DNA of 64,000 nt from Arthrobacter hankyongi (GTDB lineage Bacteria; Actinomycetota; Actinomycetes; Actinomycetales; Micrococcaceae), in the NCBI RefSeq assembly GCF_022012395.1, contig NZ_JAKLTQ010000014.1, forward strand, positions 1-64,000, given 5' to 3'. Positions 16,288 to 25,576 of this stretch are shown here, one piece after another (position 1 is the first letter of the stretch; every line of letters begins with the position of its first letter). The position numbers and the translations under genes are program-made. The notes beneath the pieces were generated by a model. The model ran no database searches, was not told where the DNA came from, and was given only the letters and a program-made list of their open reading frames with translations.

Positions 16288-18360
16288 CTAGCCCTTGTAC
16301 ATCTGGATCACGGACGGGCGGGGCAGCGCGGCCTTGCCCTTGCCCGGCTTCGATCCGGCCTTCACGTAGTCCGGGAACATGGACGTCTGGGCATCCCACT
16401 TGCCGTCCTCGCCCGGATGCTGGACCGCCACGAAGACCAGTCCGTCCTCGTCGTGGATCAGCGGGCCGCAGGTCTCGGCCTCGGCGGGAACCGCCATGAA
16501 CTGCTCGAGCTTGCCGCGCTGCGGACCCTCGAGCGTGACCCGGAACAGGCCGTCATTGCGCCCGATGGTGCCCGGCTGGCCGTCGGTGGAGATCCACAGG
16601 TTGCCGGCGGCGTCGAACGCCAGGTTGTCCGGGCAGGAAATCGGCTGGACCTCGTCCGCCGGGTAGCCGGCGAAGTAGACATTCTTGTCCACCGCCGGGT
16701 CCCCCGCCATCAGCAGGATGTTCCAGGTGAACGCCAGCGAATCCTGCTCGCCCAGCTCGTCGATCTCGATGACGTGGCCGTTCTTGTTTTCCTTCCGCGG
16801 GTTGGCCTCGTCCACCCCGGGATTGGTGCCCTTGGCGCGGTTCGTGTTGTTGGTGCAGGCCATGTAGACCTTGCCGGTGCGCGGGTTGATTTCCACGTCC
16901 TCGGGCCGGTCCATCTTCGTGCCGCCGGCCTTGTCGGCGGCCAGCCGGGTGTACACCAGCACCTGCTCGACGCTCATGCCCTCGACCATGCTCGCGCCGT
17001 TCTGGACCAGCGGCAGCCACATGCCCACGCCGTCGAAGCCGCCGTCCGAGGGCAGCGTGCCGGAACCGTCGATCTGGTTCTTCGGGGCGTCGCCGACAAA
17101 CTTGGCCACGTACAGGTCGCCCTCGGTCAGCAGGGTCATGTTGTGGGTCTTGTCGCCCTCGACGTACTTGCCCTTGGAGACGAACTTGTACAGGTAGTCG
17201 AAGCGCTCGTCGTCGCCGGAGTAGGCGACGGCGTGGCCGGACTCGGCGATGATGACGTTGGCGCCCTCATGCTTGAAACGGCCCAGCGCCGTGTGCTTGC
17301 GCGGCGTGGAGGTTGGATCGAACGGGTCCACCTCCACGATCCAGCCGAAGCGGTTCTCCTCGTTCCGGCCGTCTTCGGTACCCAGGTCGAAGCGCACTTC
17401 TTCCTGGTGCCAGCCGCGCGAGGGGTTCGCGTCCGTGATGCCGTAGCGGCGCTGCTCGGCGGTCGGCGACGCCGCCTTGAAGTACTGGTTGAAGTTCTCC
17501 TCGCCGGAGAGCACCGTGCCCCACGGGGTGGTGCCGCCGGCGCAGTTGTTCAGTGTGCCCAGCACCTTGCGTCCGGTGGCATCGGCCTTGGTCTTCAGCA
17601 GGTCGGAACCGGCGGCGGGCCCGGTCAGCTCGTACTCGGTATCGATCAGGAAGCGGCGGTTCAGCTTGGCCCCGCGCACGTACTTCCACGGCTGGCCCTT
17701 GCCCCGGCGCTCGAGTTCGACGACGGTCAGGCCGTGCGCGGCCATCGCCGTCTTGCGGACGTCTGAGGCGGACATCGTGGCCGGGAACATGATCGGCTCG
17801 TTGGTGTACTCGTGGTTGGAGAACAGCACCGCGCGCTTGCCGCGGCTGCCCGGGATCTCGATGATGTCCAGGTAGTCGTTGTTGTAGCCGAACTGGCCGG
17901 CCTGGGACTGAGGGGTCTGGTTCTCCGGGTCGAACTCCACCGAGTCCTTGAACAGCGGATCGCCCCAGCGGATGATCGGCTCCCAGGTGTAGCCCCGGGG
18001 AACGGTGACGTCGTCAACCGTCTTGGCTACCGCCTTGATGCCGGTGAACTGCAGCCGGCTCCGGTTGCCGAAAGCCTTGGCTGCCGGGGCCAGGCCGCCG
18101 GCGGTGCCCGCCGCCGCGGGTGCCGCGCCGCCGGCAGCGGCACCGCCGAGCATCAGCGCCAACGCCCCGACGCCGCCGACGCCCAGCATGGAGCGGCGGG
18201 AAAAGCCCGCGGACGCCACATCGCGGAAATAGCTGTTGCCGGAGGTGTTGCAGACCTCGTGCGCGCAGGCGTTGTTGCACTTGAGCGCGCAGGTCACGGC
18301 GCTTCGGTTGCCCTTGGTGTGGCCCAGCATCGGCAGCAGGCGCTTCTTGAATTCAGTCAC
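16288..18360 (-). CDS. phoX: PhoX-type (DUF839) exported phosphatase
   Basis: A 690-residue protein of the PhoX family, Ca/Fe-dependent alkaline phosphatases exported by the Tat system. A twin-arginine signal, FSRRSMLGVGGVGALALMLGG, is at residues 53-73. The catalytic body contains NHEYTNEPI, NCAGGTTPWGTVLSGEENFN, RFKHEGANVI and RPEDVEINPRTGKVYMACTNN. The twin arginines are unusually far from the start and are preceded by a Cys-rich stretch (Cys24, 28, 32, 37). GTG 18360 with GGAAGG upstream is chosen; the longer reading frame to 18423 lacks support. It probably scavenges phosphate outside the cell. Confidence 0.88.
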   Translation of the reverse strand: MTEFKKRLLPMLGHTKGNRSAVTCALKCNNACAHEVCNTSGNSYFRDVASAGFSRRSMLGVGGVGALALMLGGAAAGGAAPAAAGTAGGLAPAAKAFGNRSRLQFTGIKAVAKTVDDVTVPRGYTWEPIIRWGDPLFKDSVEFDPENQTPQSQAGQFGYNNDYLDIIEIPGSRGKRAVLFSNHEYTNEPIMFPATMSASDVRKTAMAAHGLTVVELERRGKGQPWKYVRGAKLNRRFLIDTEYELTGPAAGSDLLKTKADATGRKVLGTLNNCAGGTTPWGTVLSGEENFNQYFKAASPTAEQRRYGITDANPSRGWHQEEVRFDLGTEDGRNEENRFGWIVEVDPFDPTSTPRKHTALGRFKHEGANVIIAESGHAVAYSGDDERFDYLYKFVSKGKYVEGDKTHNMTLLTEGDLYVAKFVGDAPKNQIDGSGTLPSDGGFDGVGMWLPLVQNGASMVEGMSVEQVLVYTRLAADKAGGTKMDRPEDVEINPRTGKVYMACTNNTNRAKGTNPGVDEANPRKENKNGHVIEIDELGEQDSLAFTWNILLMAGDPAVDKNVYFAGYPADEVQPISCPDNLAFDAAGNLWISTDGQPGTIGRNDGLFRVTLEGPQRGKLEQFMAVPAEAETCGPLIHDEDGLVFVAVQHPGEDGKWDAQTSMFPDYVKAGSKPGKGKAALPRPSVIQMYKG

Positions 18361-18485
18361 GGGTAAATTGCCTTCCAAATCTGCGAGTGAGGGCCGGCGG
18401 ACATGCCCCGGAGGACCGGCCATGCCGAGCCTCGCAGTGGAATTCGTCTGGAAAGCCTAGCGAAGGTGAATTTCGGTCAAACTTC

Positions 18486-19484
18486 TCACGTTTCACCGGC
18501 CAGCCGGGCGTAGGTCCGGCCGAGCCGGTCCAGCCACCACTGCCGGCGGTCCCCGGCGGCGGCATAGCGCTCCAGCAGCTCCTCGTCCGCCGCGACGGCC
18601 CCCACGCGCAGCTGCCCGCCCACCGGCACCAGCGGCCGGGCCGCAACATCCCCGGCCATCAGCGACACCGTCCCCAGTCCGCAGGCGTACGGCAGGTCCG
18701 GCAGGGCCGCGGCCAGCGCGACGCCGGCGCTGATGCCCACCGACGAATCCAGGGCGGAGCTGACGACGGCGGGCAGGCCCGCCTCGGCGACGATCCGCAG
18801 CGCACGTCGCACCCCGCCCAGCGGCTGCACCTTGACCACGATCAGGTCCGCGGCATCCTCGCGCGCCACGCGCAGCGGGTCCGATTCCTTGCGCACGCTC
18901 TCGTCCGCCGCGACCGGCACGTCGATACCGGCCCGGCGCAGCTGTTCGCGGACCCGGCGCAGCCCGGCGATGTCCATCACCGGCTGCTCGGCGTACTGCA
19001 GCCGGTACCCGGACAGCCGGCCCAGAGCATCCACCGCGGTGGGCACGTCCCAGCCGCCGTTGGCGTCCACCCGCAGCGCGGCCTGAGGCAGCACCGCACG
19101 CACCGCCGCCACCCGGGCCACGTCCTCGTCAACGCTCTGGCCGCGCTCGGCCACCTTGACCTTGACCGTCTGCGTGCCGTCATAGCGCGCCAGCACCGCC
19201 GGCACGTCCCCGGGCGCCACCGCCGGCACCGTGGCATTGACCGGTACCGCGGCGCGCAGCGGCGCGGGGAACCCGTGCCAGCCCGCCTCGATGGCCGCAC
19301 GCAGCCACGGCACGGCCTCACCGTCGTCGTACTCGGTGAACGGGGAAAACTCCGCCCAGCCGGCCGGCCCGCGGAAGAGCAGTGCCTCGCGCTGCAGCAC
19401 GCCGCGGAACCTGACCTTCATCGGCAGGCTCACCACCCGTGCCGTGGCCAGCAGTTCGTCCAGGTCCGGGAAGTTGTCGTTCAC
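18486..19484 (-). CDS. menC: o-succinylbenzoate synthase
   Basis: A 332-residue enolase-superfamily enzyme that dehydrates SHCHC to o-succinylbenzoate. Motifs are VKVKVAERG (catalytic Lys pair), ALRVDANGGWD (Asp metal ligand), YAEQPV (Glu ligand), VAADESVRK (Asp ligand) and VVKVQPLGGVRRAL (second catalytic Lys). SSALDSSVGISAGVALAAALP is typical of actinobacterial MenC. GTG 19484 is chosen because it lies six bases after a TACAGT -10 box; the longer open frame upstream is antisense to the PAP2 gene. It is divergent from that gene. Confidence 0.93.
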   Translation of the reverse strand: MNDNFPDLDELLATARVVSLPMKVRFRGVLQREALLFRGPAGWAEFSPFTEYDDGEAVPWLRAAIEAGWHGFPAPLRAAVPVNATVPAVAPGDVPAVLARYDGTQTVKVKVAERGQSVDEDVARVAAVRAVLPQAALRVDANGGWDVPTAVDALGRLSGYRLQYAEQPVMDIAGLRRVREQLRRAGIDVPVAADESVRKESDPLRVAREDAADLIVVKVQPLGGVRRALRIVAEAGLPAVVSSALDSSVGISAGVALAAALPDLPYACGLGTVSLMAGDVAARPLVPVGGQLRVGAVAADEELLERYAAAGDRRQWWLDRLGRTYARLAGET

Positions 19485-19496
19485 CGCTCCACTGTA
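19485..19496 (-). promoter_or_regulatory. -10 element of a leaderless menC promoter
   Basis: On the minus strand TACAGT (19496-19491) precedes GTG 19484 by exactly six bases. Confidence 0.6.
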
Positions 19497-19586
19497 CGCC
19501 CGGCGAACAGGCGCCCGGCCCCGGCGCAGCGGGCGGATGGCACCCGGACAGCCGGGGCACAGCCAGGTGTGGCAACCTGTTAATTG

Positions 19587-20513
19587 ATGAGTTCCCCGCG
19601 TCCGCAGTCCCGCGTCCGCACCCGCGCCGCCGTCCCGCACCGGCCCCGGCGGGCCGGCCGTACCCCCGTGCTCTTCTGGCTCGGGGCGGCGCTGTGTGCC
19701 GCCGCCTTCGCCTGCACCTACTATGTCTTCGTCCAAACCACCACCGGCCAGTTCCTGGACGAATCCGCCTGGGCCGAGGCCGCCACCGGCTGGCAGCTGG
19801 GCCGCGGCCTGTCGCTGGAGTTCCTGGCGCTGCTGCCGGACATCTCCGCCGCGCTGGCCACGCTGGTGCTGCTCTGGGTGACGCTGGCGCGGCGGCGCTG
19901 GCGTGCCGCCGCGGTCGCTGCCGGCGTGGTGGCGGCCTCGGCTGCCACCAGCTGGCTGCTGAAGAACCTGCTGCTGGAGCGGCCGGACCGCGGCGTGTCC
20001 ATGCTGGACCACAATTCGCTGCCCTCCGGACACACCACCATCGCGGCCGCCGCGGCGCTGGCCATCTTCCTGGTGGTCTCGCCCAGATGGCGGCCCTTCA
20101 CCGCCGCCGCCGGCGGGATCTATGCCGTGCTGGCCGGCTCCGCCACGCTGATCAACGGCTGGCACCGGCCGGCCGACGTGCTGGCGGCCTTCCTGGTGGC
20201 CGGCTTCTGGACGCTGCTGGCCGGGCCGCTGGTGCTGCGCTCCGGCGGGGACTGGAATGTGTTCCGCGGCTACGGTACCTCCTGGCCGTCCTCCCGCTGG
20301 TGGCCGCGGCTGTGCTGGCTGCTGGCGCTGCTGGGTACCGCCACGGCGGCCGTGCTGTACTGGGTCATCGCCCGGGCCGGCGCCGCCCCGACCCCCGGAA
20401 CCGGGCTGCTGCCGCTGTTCTTCTGGGCCGGGATGGCGCTGATCACCGCCGCCGGCATGCTGCTCAGCGCGCTGCTGACCTGGCTGTTCAGCCTGCAGGC
20501 GGGACGGACCTAG
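19587..20513 (+). CDS. PAP2-family membrane phosphatase
   Basis: A 308-residue membrane protein with about six hydrophobic segments and the three-part phosphatidic acid phosphatase signature: KNLLLERPDRG (KX6RP type), NSLPSGHTTIAAA (PSGH) and INGWHRPADVLAAF (the R/H-X5-HXXXD-like third motif, shortened). Enzymes of this family hydrolyse lipid phosphates such as undecaprenyl or phosphatidyl phosphates on the outer face of the membrane. ATG 19587 is used; TTG 19584 is adjacent. The TAG stop interlocks with that of the convergent gene. Confidence 0.85.
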   Translation: MSSPRPQSRVRTRAAVPHRPRRAGRTPVLFWLGAALCAAAFACTYYVFVQTTTGQFLDESAWAEAATGWQLGRGLSLEFLALLPDISAALATLVLLWVTLARRRWRAAAVAAGVVAASAATSWLLKNLLLERPDRGVSMLDHNSLPSGHTTIAAAAALAIFLVVSPRWRPFTAAAGGIYAVLAGSATLINGWHRPADVLAAFLVAGFWTLLAGPLVLRSGGDWNVFRGYGTSWPSSRWWPRLCWLLALLGTATAAVLYWVIARAGAAPTPGTGLLPLFFWAGMALITAAGMLLSALLTWLFSLQAGRT

Positions 20514-21349
20514 CGGGCCGTCCGGGCCAGCCGCTCAAGCAGCACGCGGGACTGTACCGGCCCGTAGGGCAGGATCGGGATCGCCTTGGTGGAATCCGAC
20601 GGCGTCTCCCGGCTGGCCGTACTGGCCATCCGCACCGCCAGTGCCATGGTTTCCCACATGCTCTTGACGAAGGCGTAGCTGACTGTCTGCCCGTGGCCGG
20701 GCACCAGCACCTCGTACTCGTGCCGCAGCGCCGAAATCCGCCGCAGGGTGTCCACCCAGTCCCGCGGGTAGGAATCCTCGAACTGCGGATAGCCGCCCTG
20801 TTCCACCAGGTCCCCGGCGAAGAGCGTGGACGGGGTGCCGACCAGCAGGTCACCGTCCGTATGGCCGCGGCCCAGGTAGAACAGCTTGACCGGCAGGTTG
20901 CCCAGATCCACCGTGACCGGTGTGTCGTCCACCAGCCGGGTGGGCACCCGGATCCCGGTGTGCCGGCCGGTGGCCTCCGCCATCTCCGGCTCGGTGCTGG
21001 CCGCCAGCTGGCGCTGGTCGGCGCCGGACTCGGCCATGTCGTGGCCGCAATTGCGGTGCGCATAGAACTCGTGCACACCGTTCTCGGCAAAGAAGGCGTT
21101 GCCAAAGACATGGTCGAAGTGCGAGTGGGTGTTCACCACGACCAGGGGAAGCTTCGTCAGGGAACGCACCGCTTGGTAGATCAGGCGGGCCTGGCGCGGG
21201 CCGGCGCCGGTATCGATCACCATGGCCTTGTCCCGGCCGACCACCAGTCCGCTGTTGAGCCGGTAGTCCCCGGGCCGGATCACGTAGTTTCCGGGCGCCA
21301 CCTGCACGTAGTCGGCCTTGGCTTGTTCGGCTTGTGCGGCATCGCTCAT
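20510..21349 (-). CDS. metallo-beta-lactamase-fold hydrolase
   Basis: A 279-residue cytosolic metallohydrolase. Zinc motifs are NTHSHFDHVFGN (HXHXDH), a distal His in YLGRGHTDGDLLV, the bridging Asp in LFAGDLVEQGGYPQF, and a C-terminal His in LVPGHGQTV. The subgroup includes Zn-dependent hydrolases of unknown substrate, with glyoxalase II-like members; nothing here specifies the substrate. The start is ATG 21349 with a strong GGAGGGGAG site. It is convergent with the PAP2 gene and overlaps it by four bases. Confidence 0.83.
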   Translation of the reverse strand: MSDAAQAEQAKADYVQVAPGNYVIRPGDYRLNSGLVVGRDKAMVIDTGAGPRQARLIYQAVRSLTKLPLVVVNTHSHFDHVFGNAFFAENGVHEFYAHRNCGHDMAESGADQRQLAASTEPEMAEATGRHTGIRVPTRLVDDTPVTVDLGNLPVKLFYLGRGHTDGDLLVGTPSTLFAGDLVEQGGYPQFEDSYPRDWVDTLRRISALRHEYEVLVPGHGQTVSYAFVKSMWETMALAVRMASTASRETPSDSTKAIPILPYGPVQSRVLLERLARTAR

Positions 21350-21504
21350 GCGGGCCGGCTCCCCTCCACGGTATTAGTCCCCGGCGGCCCATGGCCGCCG
21401 CTTGCTCAAGTGTGGGGCGGACGGGTCCCGGTGCGGCACCAGCGCCGGACCGGACCTTGCAGCACCTGCCCCAGCTTCCCAAGTTACCGTGCCTGCGGGC
21501 ATGA

Positions 21505-21534
21505 CTGCACACCGGCGCAGCTGCCGGTGTGCAG
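21505..21534 (-). terminator. terminator hairpin after a small gene
   Basis: Perfect 12-base arms CTGCACACCGGC (21505-21516) and GCCGGTGTGCAG (21523-21534) with a six-base loop start three bases beyond the stop of the 65-residue protein gene. No U-run follows. Confidence 0.7.
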
Positions 21535-21536
21535 TG

Positions 21537-21734
21537 TCAGTCTTCCTCGCGCACTTCCCCGTACGGGATCCGCTCGTCGACGAGGGCCTGCACGTAGTGG
21601 GTGCCCGCACCGCGGATCAACACCCCGTGTTCGCGTTCGGCCACCGACTCCAGGAAAATCGGGCGCAAGGCCTCCGCGTGCGCGCTTCCGATCCGGTCCA
21701 GATAGCGCTGATATGCCTCCGGCAGCTGTGTCAT
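21537..21734 (-). CDS. small hypothetical protein (65 aa)
   Basis: I do not recognise this protein. It is 65 residues, begins MTQLPEAYQRYLDRIG, is acidic at the C-terminus (GEVREED), has no membrane segment or signal, and is probably helical then beta. Support that it is a gene: codon use like its neighbours, ATG 21734 exactly six bases after a TACGCT -10 box, and a clean terminator right after the stop. It lies 57 bp after the bkdC stop on the same strand. Confidence 0.65.
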   Translation of the reverse strand: MTQLPEAYQRYLDRIGSAHAEALRPIFLESVAEREHGVLIRGAGTHYVQALVDERIPYGEVREED

Positions 21735-21791
21735 GGACCTAGCGTAGCGGCGCACCTGCGGCCGGGCCAGAGGTGCGCCGCTGCCTGGCGC

Positions 21792-23192
21792 CTACAGGTC
21801 GGCCAGCACCGCGGCCGGGTTCTCGATCGCGTCCGCCACGTAGCGCAGGAAGCCGCCGGCGGTGCCGCCGTCGCAGATCCGGTGGTCGAAGACCAGCACC
21901 AGTTCGGCCACCTTGCGTACCGCCAGCTGGCCGTGGGCCACCCAGGGCCTGTCGATGATCCGGCCGACCCCGAGGATCGCAGCCTCCGGGTAGTTGATGA
22001 TGGCGGCGCTGCCGTCCACCCCGAATACCCCGTAGTTGTTCAGCGTGAAGGTTCCGCTGGTCAGGTCCGCCGGGCTCGCCTTGCCGTCGCGGGCGACGGC
22101 GGTGAGCCGCCGGATTTCGGCGTCCAGGCCGCGGGCATTGAGCCGGTCGGCGCCCCGGATGCTGGGCACCAGCAGTCCCCGGTCCGTCTGGGCGGCAAAG
22201 CCGAGGTTGACCCCGTCGAACCGGACGATTTCCCCGTCCTCGATCCGCGAGTTCAGTTCCGGGAACCGGGCCAGGCCGGCCAGCACGAAGCGCGCGATGA
22301 AGGCGAGCAGCCCGGGGGTGTTCTCCGGGTCCCGCTCCTTCAGGTCCCGGCGCAGTTCCACCAGGGCCGTCGCGTCCACGTCCACCCATACGGTGGCCTC
22401 GGGGATCTCGGTGCGGCTGCGGGACATCGCCTCGGCTACCGCCTTGCGCACCCCGCGCAGCGGCGTCCGGGCCGCGATCCCCAGCCCGGTCCGGGCATCC
22501 GTGCCGCCGGCAGCGGCGGCCGGTCCGGGCCCCGGGGCGGAGACCGGCGCAGAAGCCGGGGCGCCGGCGGCGAGCGCCGCTTCGACGTCGCGGCGGCGCA
22601 CCAGTCCGTCCGGGCCGCTGCCGGCAATCTGCTCGAGCCGCAGCCCGCCGTCGCGCGCGAGCTTGCGCACCAGCGGCGAGACCACCAGCGGCGCCCGGTC
22701 CGGGCCGGACGCCGCAGCGGCCGGAGCAGGCGCGCCGGCGCCGCGCGGTGGCCCGCCGGCTTTGGGTCGGCGGGTGCGCCGGGCCGAGCCGAGTCCGCCA
22801 GGCGTGCCGTAGCCGATCAGCACGTTGCCGGAGCCCGCGTCCGCGGAGCCGTCCGCGGGACTGTCCGTCCGGCCCGGCCCGGCCAGCTCGACCGCCGGCG
22901 GCTTCGCCCCGGCGCGCTCTTCGGTCCGGTAGGCGTCGGCGGCCGGTGCCCCGGCGCCGTCCACTGAAATCAATGGCTTGCCGACGTCGATCACGTCGCC
23001 GGCGCTGCCGTGCAGCGTCGCCACCGTCCCGGCATAGGGACTGGGCACCTCCACCAGCGACTTGGCGGTCTCCACCTCGGCCACGGGCTGGTCCACCCGG
23101 ATTTCGTCGCCCACGTTGACCAGCCAGTTGACCAGTTCGGCGTTGGTCAGGCCTTCGCCCAGGTCCGGCAGCATGAATACTTGTCGGGACAT
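21792..23192 (-). CDS. bkdC: dihydrolipoamide acyltransferase E2 of branched-chain 2-oxoacid dehydrogenase
   Basis: A 466-residue E2 subunit. An N-terminal lipoyl domain (1-78) has the lipoylated Lys44 in EVETAKSLVEVPS. A peripheral-subunit-binding domain (about 168-205; VSPLVRKLARDGGLRLEQIAGSG) follows, then the catalytic acyltransferase domain ending with the HRICDGGTAGGFLRYVADA motif (HXXXDG). Pro/Ala linkers separate the domains. It transfers the acyl group to CoA. It starts one base after the E1 beta stop, with GGAGGAGG as ribosome-binding site. The E3 gene is not in this operon. Branched-chain rather than pyruvate specificity rests on the separate E1 alpha and beta genes and the Lrp regulator. 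Confidence 0.9.
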   Translation of the reverse strand: MSRQVFMLPDLGEGLTNAELVNWLVNVGDEIRVDQPVAEVETAKSLVEVPSPYAGTVATLHGSAGDVIDVGKPLISVDGAGAPAADAYRTEERAGAKPPAVELAGPGRTDSPADGSADAGSGNVLIGYGTPGGLGSARRTRRPKAGGPPRGAGAPAPAAAASGPDRAPLVVSPLVRKLARDGGLRLEQIAGSGPDGLVRRRDVEAALAAGAPASAPVSAPGPGPAAAAGGTDARTGLGIAARTPLRGVRKAVAEAMSRSRTEIPEATVWVDVDATALVELRRDLKERDPENTPGLLAFIARFVLAGLARFPELNSRIEDGEIVRFDGVNLGFAAQTDRGLLVPSIRGADRLNARGLDAEIRRLTAVARDGKASPADLTSGTFTLNNYGVFGVDGSAAIINYPEAAILGVGRIIDRPWVAHGQLAVRKVAELVLVFDHRICDGGTAGGFLRYVADAIENPAAVLADL

Positions 23193-23193
23193 G

Positions 23194-24210
23194 CTAGGCC
23201 TCCTCCCACTGAAGTTCGTCCACCGTGTCCAGGATCCTGTCCACGCTGGGCAGGTAGTACTGCTCCAGCTTCGGCGCCGGATACGGAATGTCGAAGCCGG
23301 TCACGCGCAGGACCGGGGCGGCCAGTGAATGGAAGCAGCGTTCCTGCACCCGGGCCGCGATCTCGGAAGCCACCGACGCGAAGCCGGGAGCCTCGGCGAT
23401 GACCACGGCGCGGCCGGTCCGGCGCACCGAGGCACACACGGTCTCGTCGTCGAACGGGACGATCGAGCGCACGTCGATGACCTCCAGGGACCTGCCCTCG
23501 GCCGCGGCGGCCTCGGCGGCGCGCAACGCCGTCGGTACGGCCGGACCGTAGGCGATCAGCGTGGCGTCGGCACCCGGGCGGGCCACGACGGCCCGGCCGA
23601 TCCCGGCCGCACCGGCGCGCAGGGCCTCCAGGTCCACCTCCTCGGTGGACCAGTACAGCTTCTTCGGCTCCAGGAACACCACCGGGTCCGGATGCCGGAT
23701 CGCCTCGCGCAGCAGCGTGTACGCGTCCGGCACGGTGGCCGGCGAGACCACCGTCAGGCCCGGGGTGTGCGCGTAGTAGGACTCCGAGGAATCGCAGTGG
23801 TGCTCCACGCCGCCGATGCCGCCGGCATAGGGAATCCGGATCACCAGCGGCAGCTTGACCTTGCCGCGGGTGCGGTTGGGCATCTTGGCCACGTGCGAGA
23901 CCACCTGCTCGAAGGCCGGGTAGGCAAAGGCGTCGAACTGCATCTCCACCACCGGGCGCAGCCCGTTCATCGCCATCCCCACGGCCATGCCCATGATGCC
24001 GGACTCGGCCAGCGGGGTATCGAAGCAGCGTTCCTCGCCGAAGCGGGCGGTCAGCCCGTCGGTGACGCGGAAGACCCCGCCGAGCGGGCCGACGTCTTCG
24101 CCGAAGACGACGACGGTCTGGTCCGCTGCCATTTCATCGGCCAGGGCGGTGTTCAGCGCCTTGGCGAAGGTCAGCGTGGTGCCTGTTGCGGTTGCAGTCA
24201 TGTCAGCCAT
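23194..24210 (-). CDS. bkdB: 2-oxoisovalerate dehydrogenase E1 beta subunit
   Basis: A 338-residue transketolase-like subunit. It shows VVFGEDVGPLGGVFRVT, RCFDTPLAESGIMGMAVGMAMNG, VVEMQFDAFAYPAFEQ, RIPYAGGIGGVEHHCDSSESYYAHTPGL and VFLEPKKLYW, all typical of BCKDH and actinobacterial pyruvate-type E1 beta proteins. With E1 alpha it forms the heterotetramer that decarboxylates 2-oxo acids from valine, leucine and isoleucine. It lies between E1 alpha and E2; the ATG is 12 bases after the E1 alpha stop, and a second ATG at 24201 is possible. Confidence 0.92.
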   Translation of the reverse strand: MADMTATATGTTLTFAKALNTALADEMAADQTVVVFGEDVGPLGGVFRVTDGLTARFGEERCFDTPLAESGIMGMAVGMAMNGLRPVVEMQFDAFAYPAFEQVVSHVAKMPNRTRGKVKLPLVIRIPYAGGIGGVEHHCDSSESYYAHTPGLTVVSPATVPDAYTLLREAIRHPDPVVFLEPKKLYWSTEEVDLEALRAGAAGIGRAVVARPGADATLIAYGPAVPTALRAAEAAAAEGRSLEVIDVRSIVPFDDETVCASVRRTGRAVVIAEAPGFASVASEIAARVQERCFHSLAAPVLRVTGFDIPYPAPKLEQYYLPSVDRILDTVDELQWEEA

Positions 24211-24222
24211 TCCGGTTCGGTC

Positions 24223-25389
24223 TCAGACGGTTTCGCGCGAGAGTTCTTCGCGCAGCTTCGCCGCCTGCTCACGCAGCTGGGCGGTCTTCTCGGTGTAGAC
24301 AAAGCGGAACAAGTCCTCGGGATCCACCTGCACTTCGGCGTTGAGGCCGTCGCGCATCCGGGCGGCCACCGTCTCCGCATCGCGGGCGAATTCCTCTTCC
24401 TTCTGCTCGGTCAGCAGGTGCAGCCCGGTCAGGTAGCTGCGCAGCCGGATGATCGGGTCCCGCGGCAGCCAGGCCTGGACTTCCTCGTCCGTGCGGTAGC
24501 GGGTCGCATCGTCGGCATTGGTGTGGGACTGCATCCGGTAGGTGAAGGCCTCGACCAGGACCGGCCCGCCGCCGGCGCGGGCGCGGTCCACGCCCTTGAG
24601 CAGGACTCCCAGCAGCGCGGCCAGGTCGTTGCCGTCCACCCGTTCGCCCGGCATGCCGTAACCGATGGCCTTGTGGGCCAGCGACGGAGCCACCGACTGG
24701 TGCTTGAGCGGCACCGAAATGGCGTACTGGTTGTTCTGCACGAAGAAGACCACCGGCAGGTGGAACACCGCCGCGAAGTTCAAGGCTTCGTGGAAATCCC
24801 CTTCGCTGGTGGCGCCGTCGCCGCACATGGCCAGGACCACGGTGTCCTCGCCCTTGAGCTTGGCCGCGTGGGCCACGCCGACGGCGTGCAGCAGCTGGGT
24901 GGCCAGCGGCGTGGCCTGGATGGAGACCTTGTGCTCGTAGGGGTCGTAGCCCGAGTGCCAGTCCCCGCGCAGCAGCGTCAGGGTCTGGATCGGGTCCACG
25001 CCGCGGGCCATGACGGCGACAGTGTCGCGGTAGGTCGGGAACATCCAGTCCTGGCCCTGGAGGCAGGCGGCCGCGGCGACCTGGCAGGCCTCCTGACCGT
25101 GCGAGGACGGGTAGACGGCCAGCCGGCCCTGGCGCACCAGGGCGTTGGCCTGTTCGTTCACCCGGCGGCCGATCACCAGCTGCCGGTACTCGGCCAGCAG
25201 AGTCTGCCCGTCCGGCAGCGGATACATGTCGTTGTGCACGTGCCTGCCGTCCGGGTCGACCAGCTGGACCGGCGCGGCCTGGGGCAGCATAAAGGACTCG
25301 GCGCCGTCCTGCGCCGCGGCGGTCTGGGCCATGTGGTCCAAAGGATGCCCCACGGGATCCCTGCGCGGCTTTCCGGTTGAGGTAGTCAT
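24223..25389 (-). CDS. bkdA: 2-oxoisovalerate dehydrogenase E1 alpha subunit
   Basis: A 388-residue thiamine diphosphate subunit. The ThDP motif runs from CGDGATSEGDFHEALNFAA to VQNNQYAIS, and the phosphorylation-loop-like region is YRMQSHTNADDATRYR, typical of branched-chain 2-oxoacid dehydrogenases. AGGAGG lies before ATG 25389. It is the first gene of bkdABC and is divergent, across 187 bp, from an Lrp-type regulator that probably responds to branched-chain amino acids or their oxo acids. Confidence 0.92.
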   Translation of the reverse strand: MTTSTGKPRRDPVGHPLDHMAQTAAAQDGAESFMLPQAAPVQLVDPDGRHVHNDMYPLPDGQTLLAEYRQLVIGRRVNEQANALVRQGRLAVYPSSHGQEACQVAAAACLQGQDWMFPTYRDTVAVMARGVDPIQTLTLLRGDWHSGYDPYEHKVSIQATPLATQLLHAVGVAHAAKLKGEDTVVLAMCGDGATSEGDFHEALNFAAVFHLPVVFFVQNNQYAISVPLKHQSVAPSLAHKAIGYGMPGERVDGNDLAALLGVLLKGVDRARAGGGPVLVEAFTYRMQSHTNADDATRYRTDEEVQAWLPRDPIIRLRSYLTGLHLLTEQKEEEFARDAETVAARMRDGLNAEVQVDPEDLFRFVYTEKTAQLREQAAKLREELSRETV

Positions 25390-25576
25390 GGTGCCTCCTG
25401 CACGTCCGGCGGTTCGGGTAACGATTTTGGTGGAAGATACTGCGTGAGTTCAGTATGGAATCGGTGCACTATTCGTATCCACTTCCGGGCCAAACGGTGG
25501 AAATTTTCATTCCAATTGCCTATTCTTGAAGACGGATTGCAATTGTGAGCTGGATTACCAACCGAGGTGTGGACAC

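Noticed and set aside
19485-20165. The longer open frame upstream of menC
   Set aside because: It is antisense to the PAP2 gene, low in complexity, and upstream of the TACAGT promoter box and GTG start that fit MenC.
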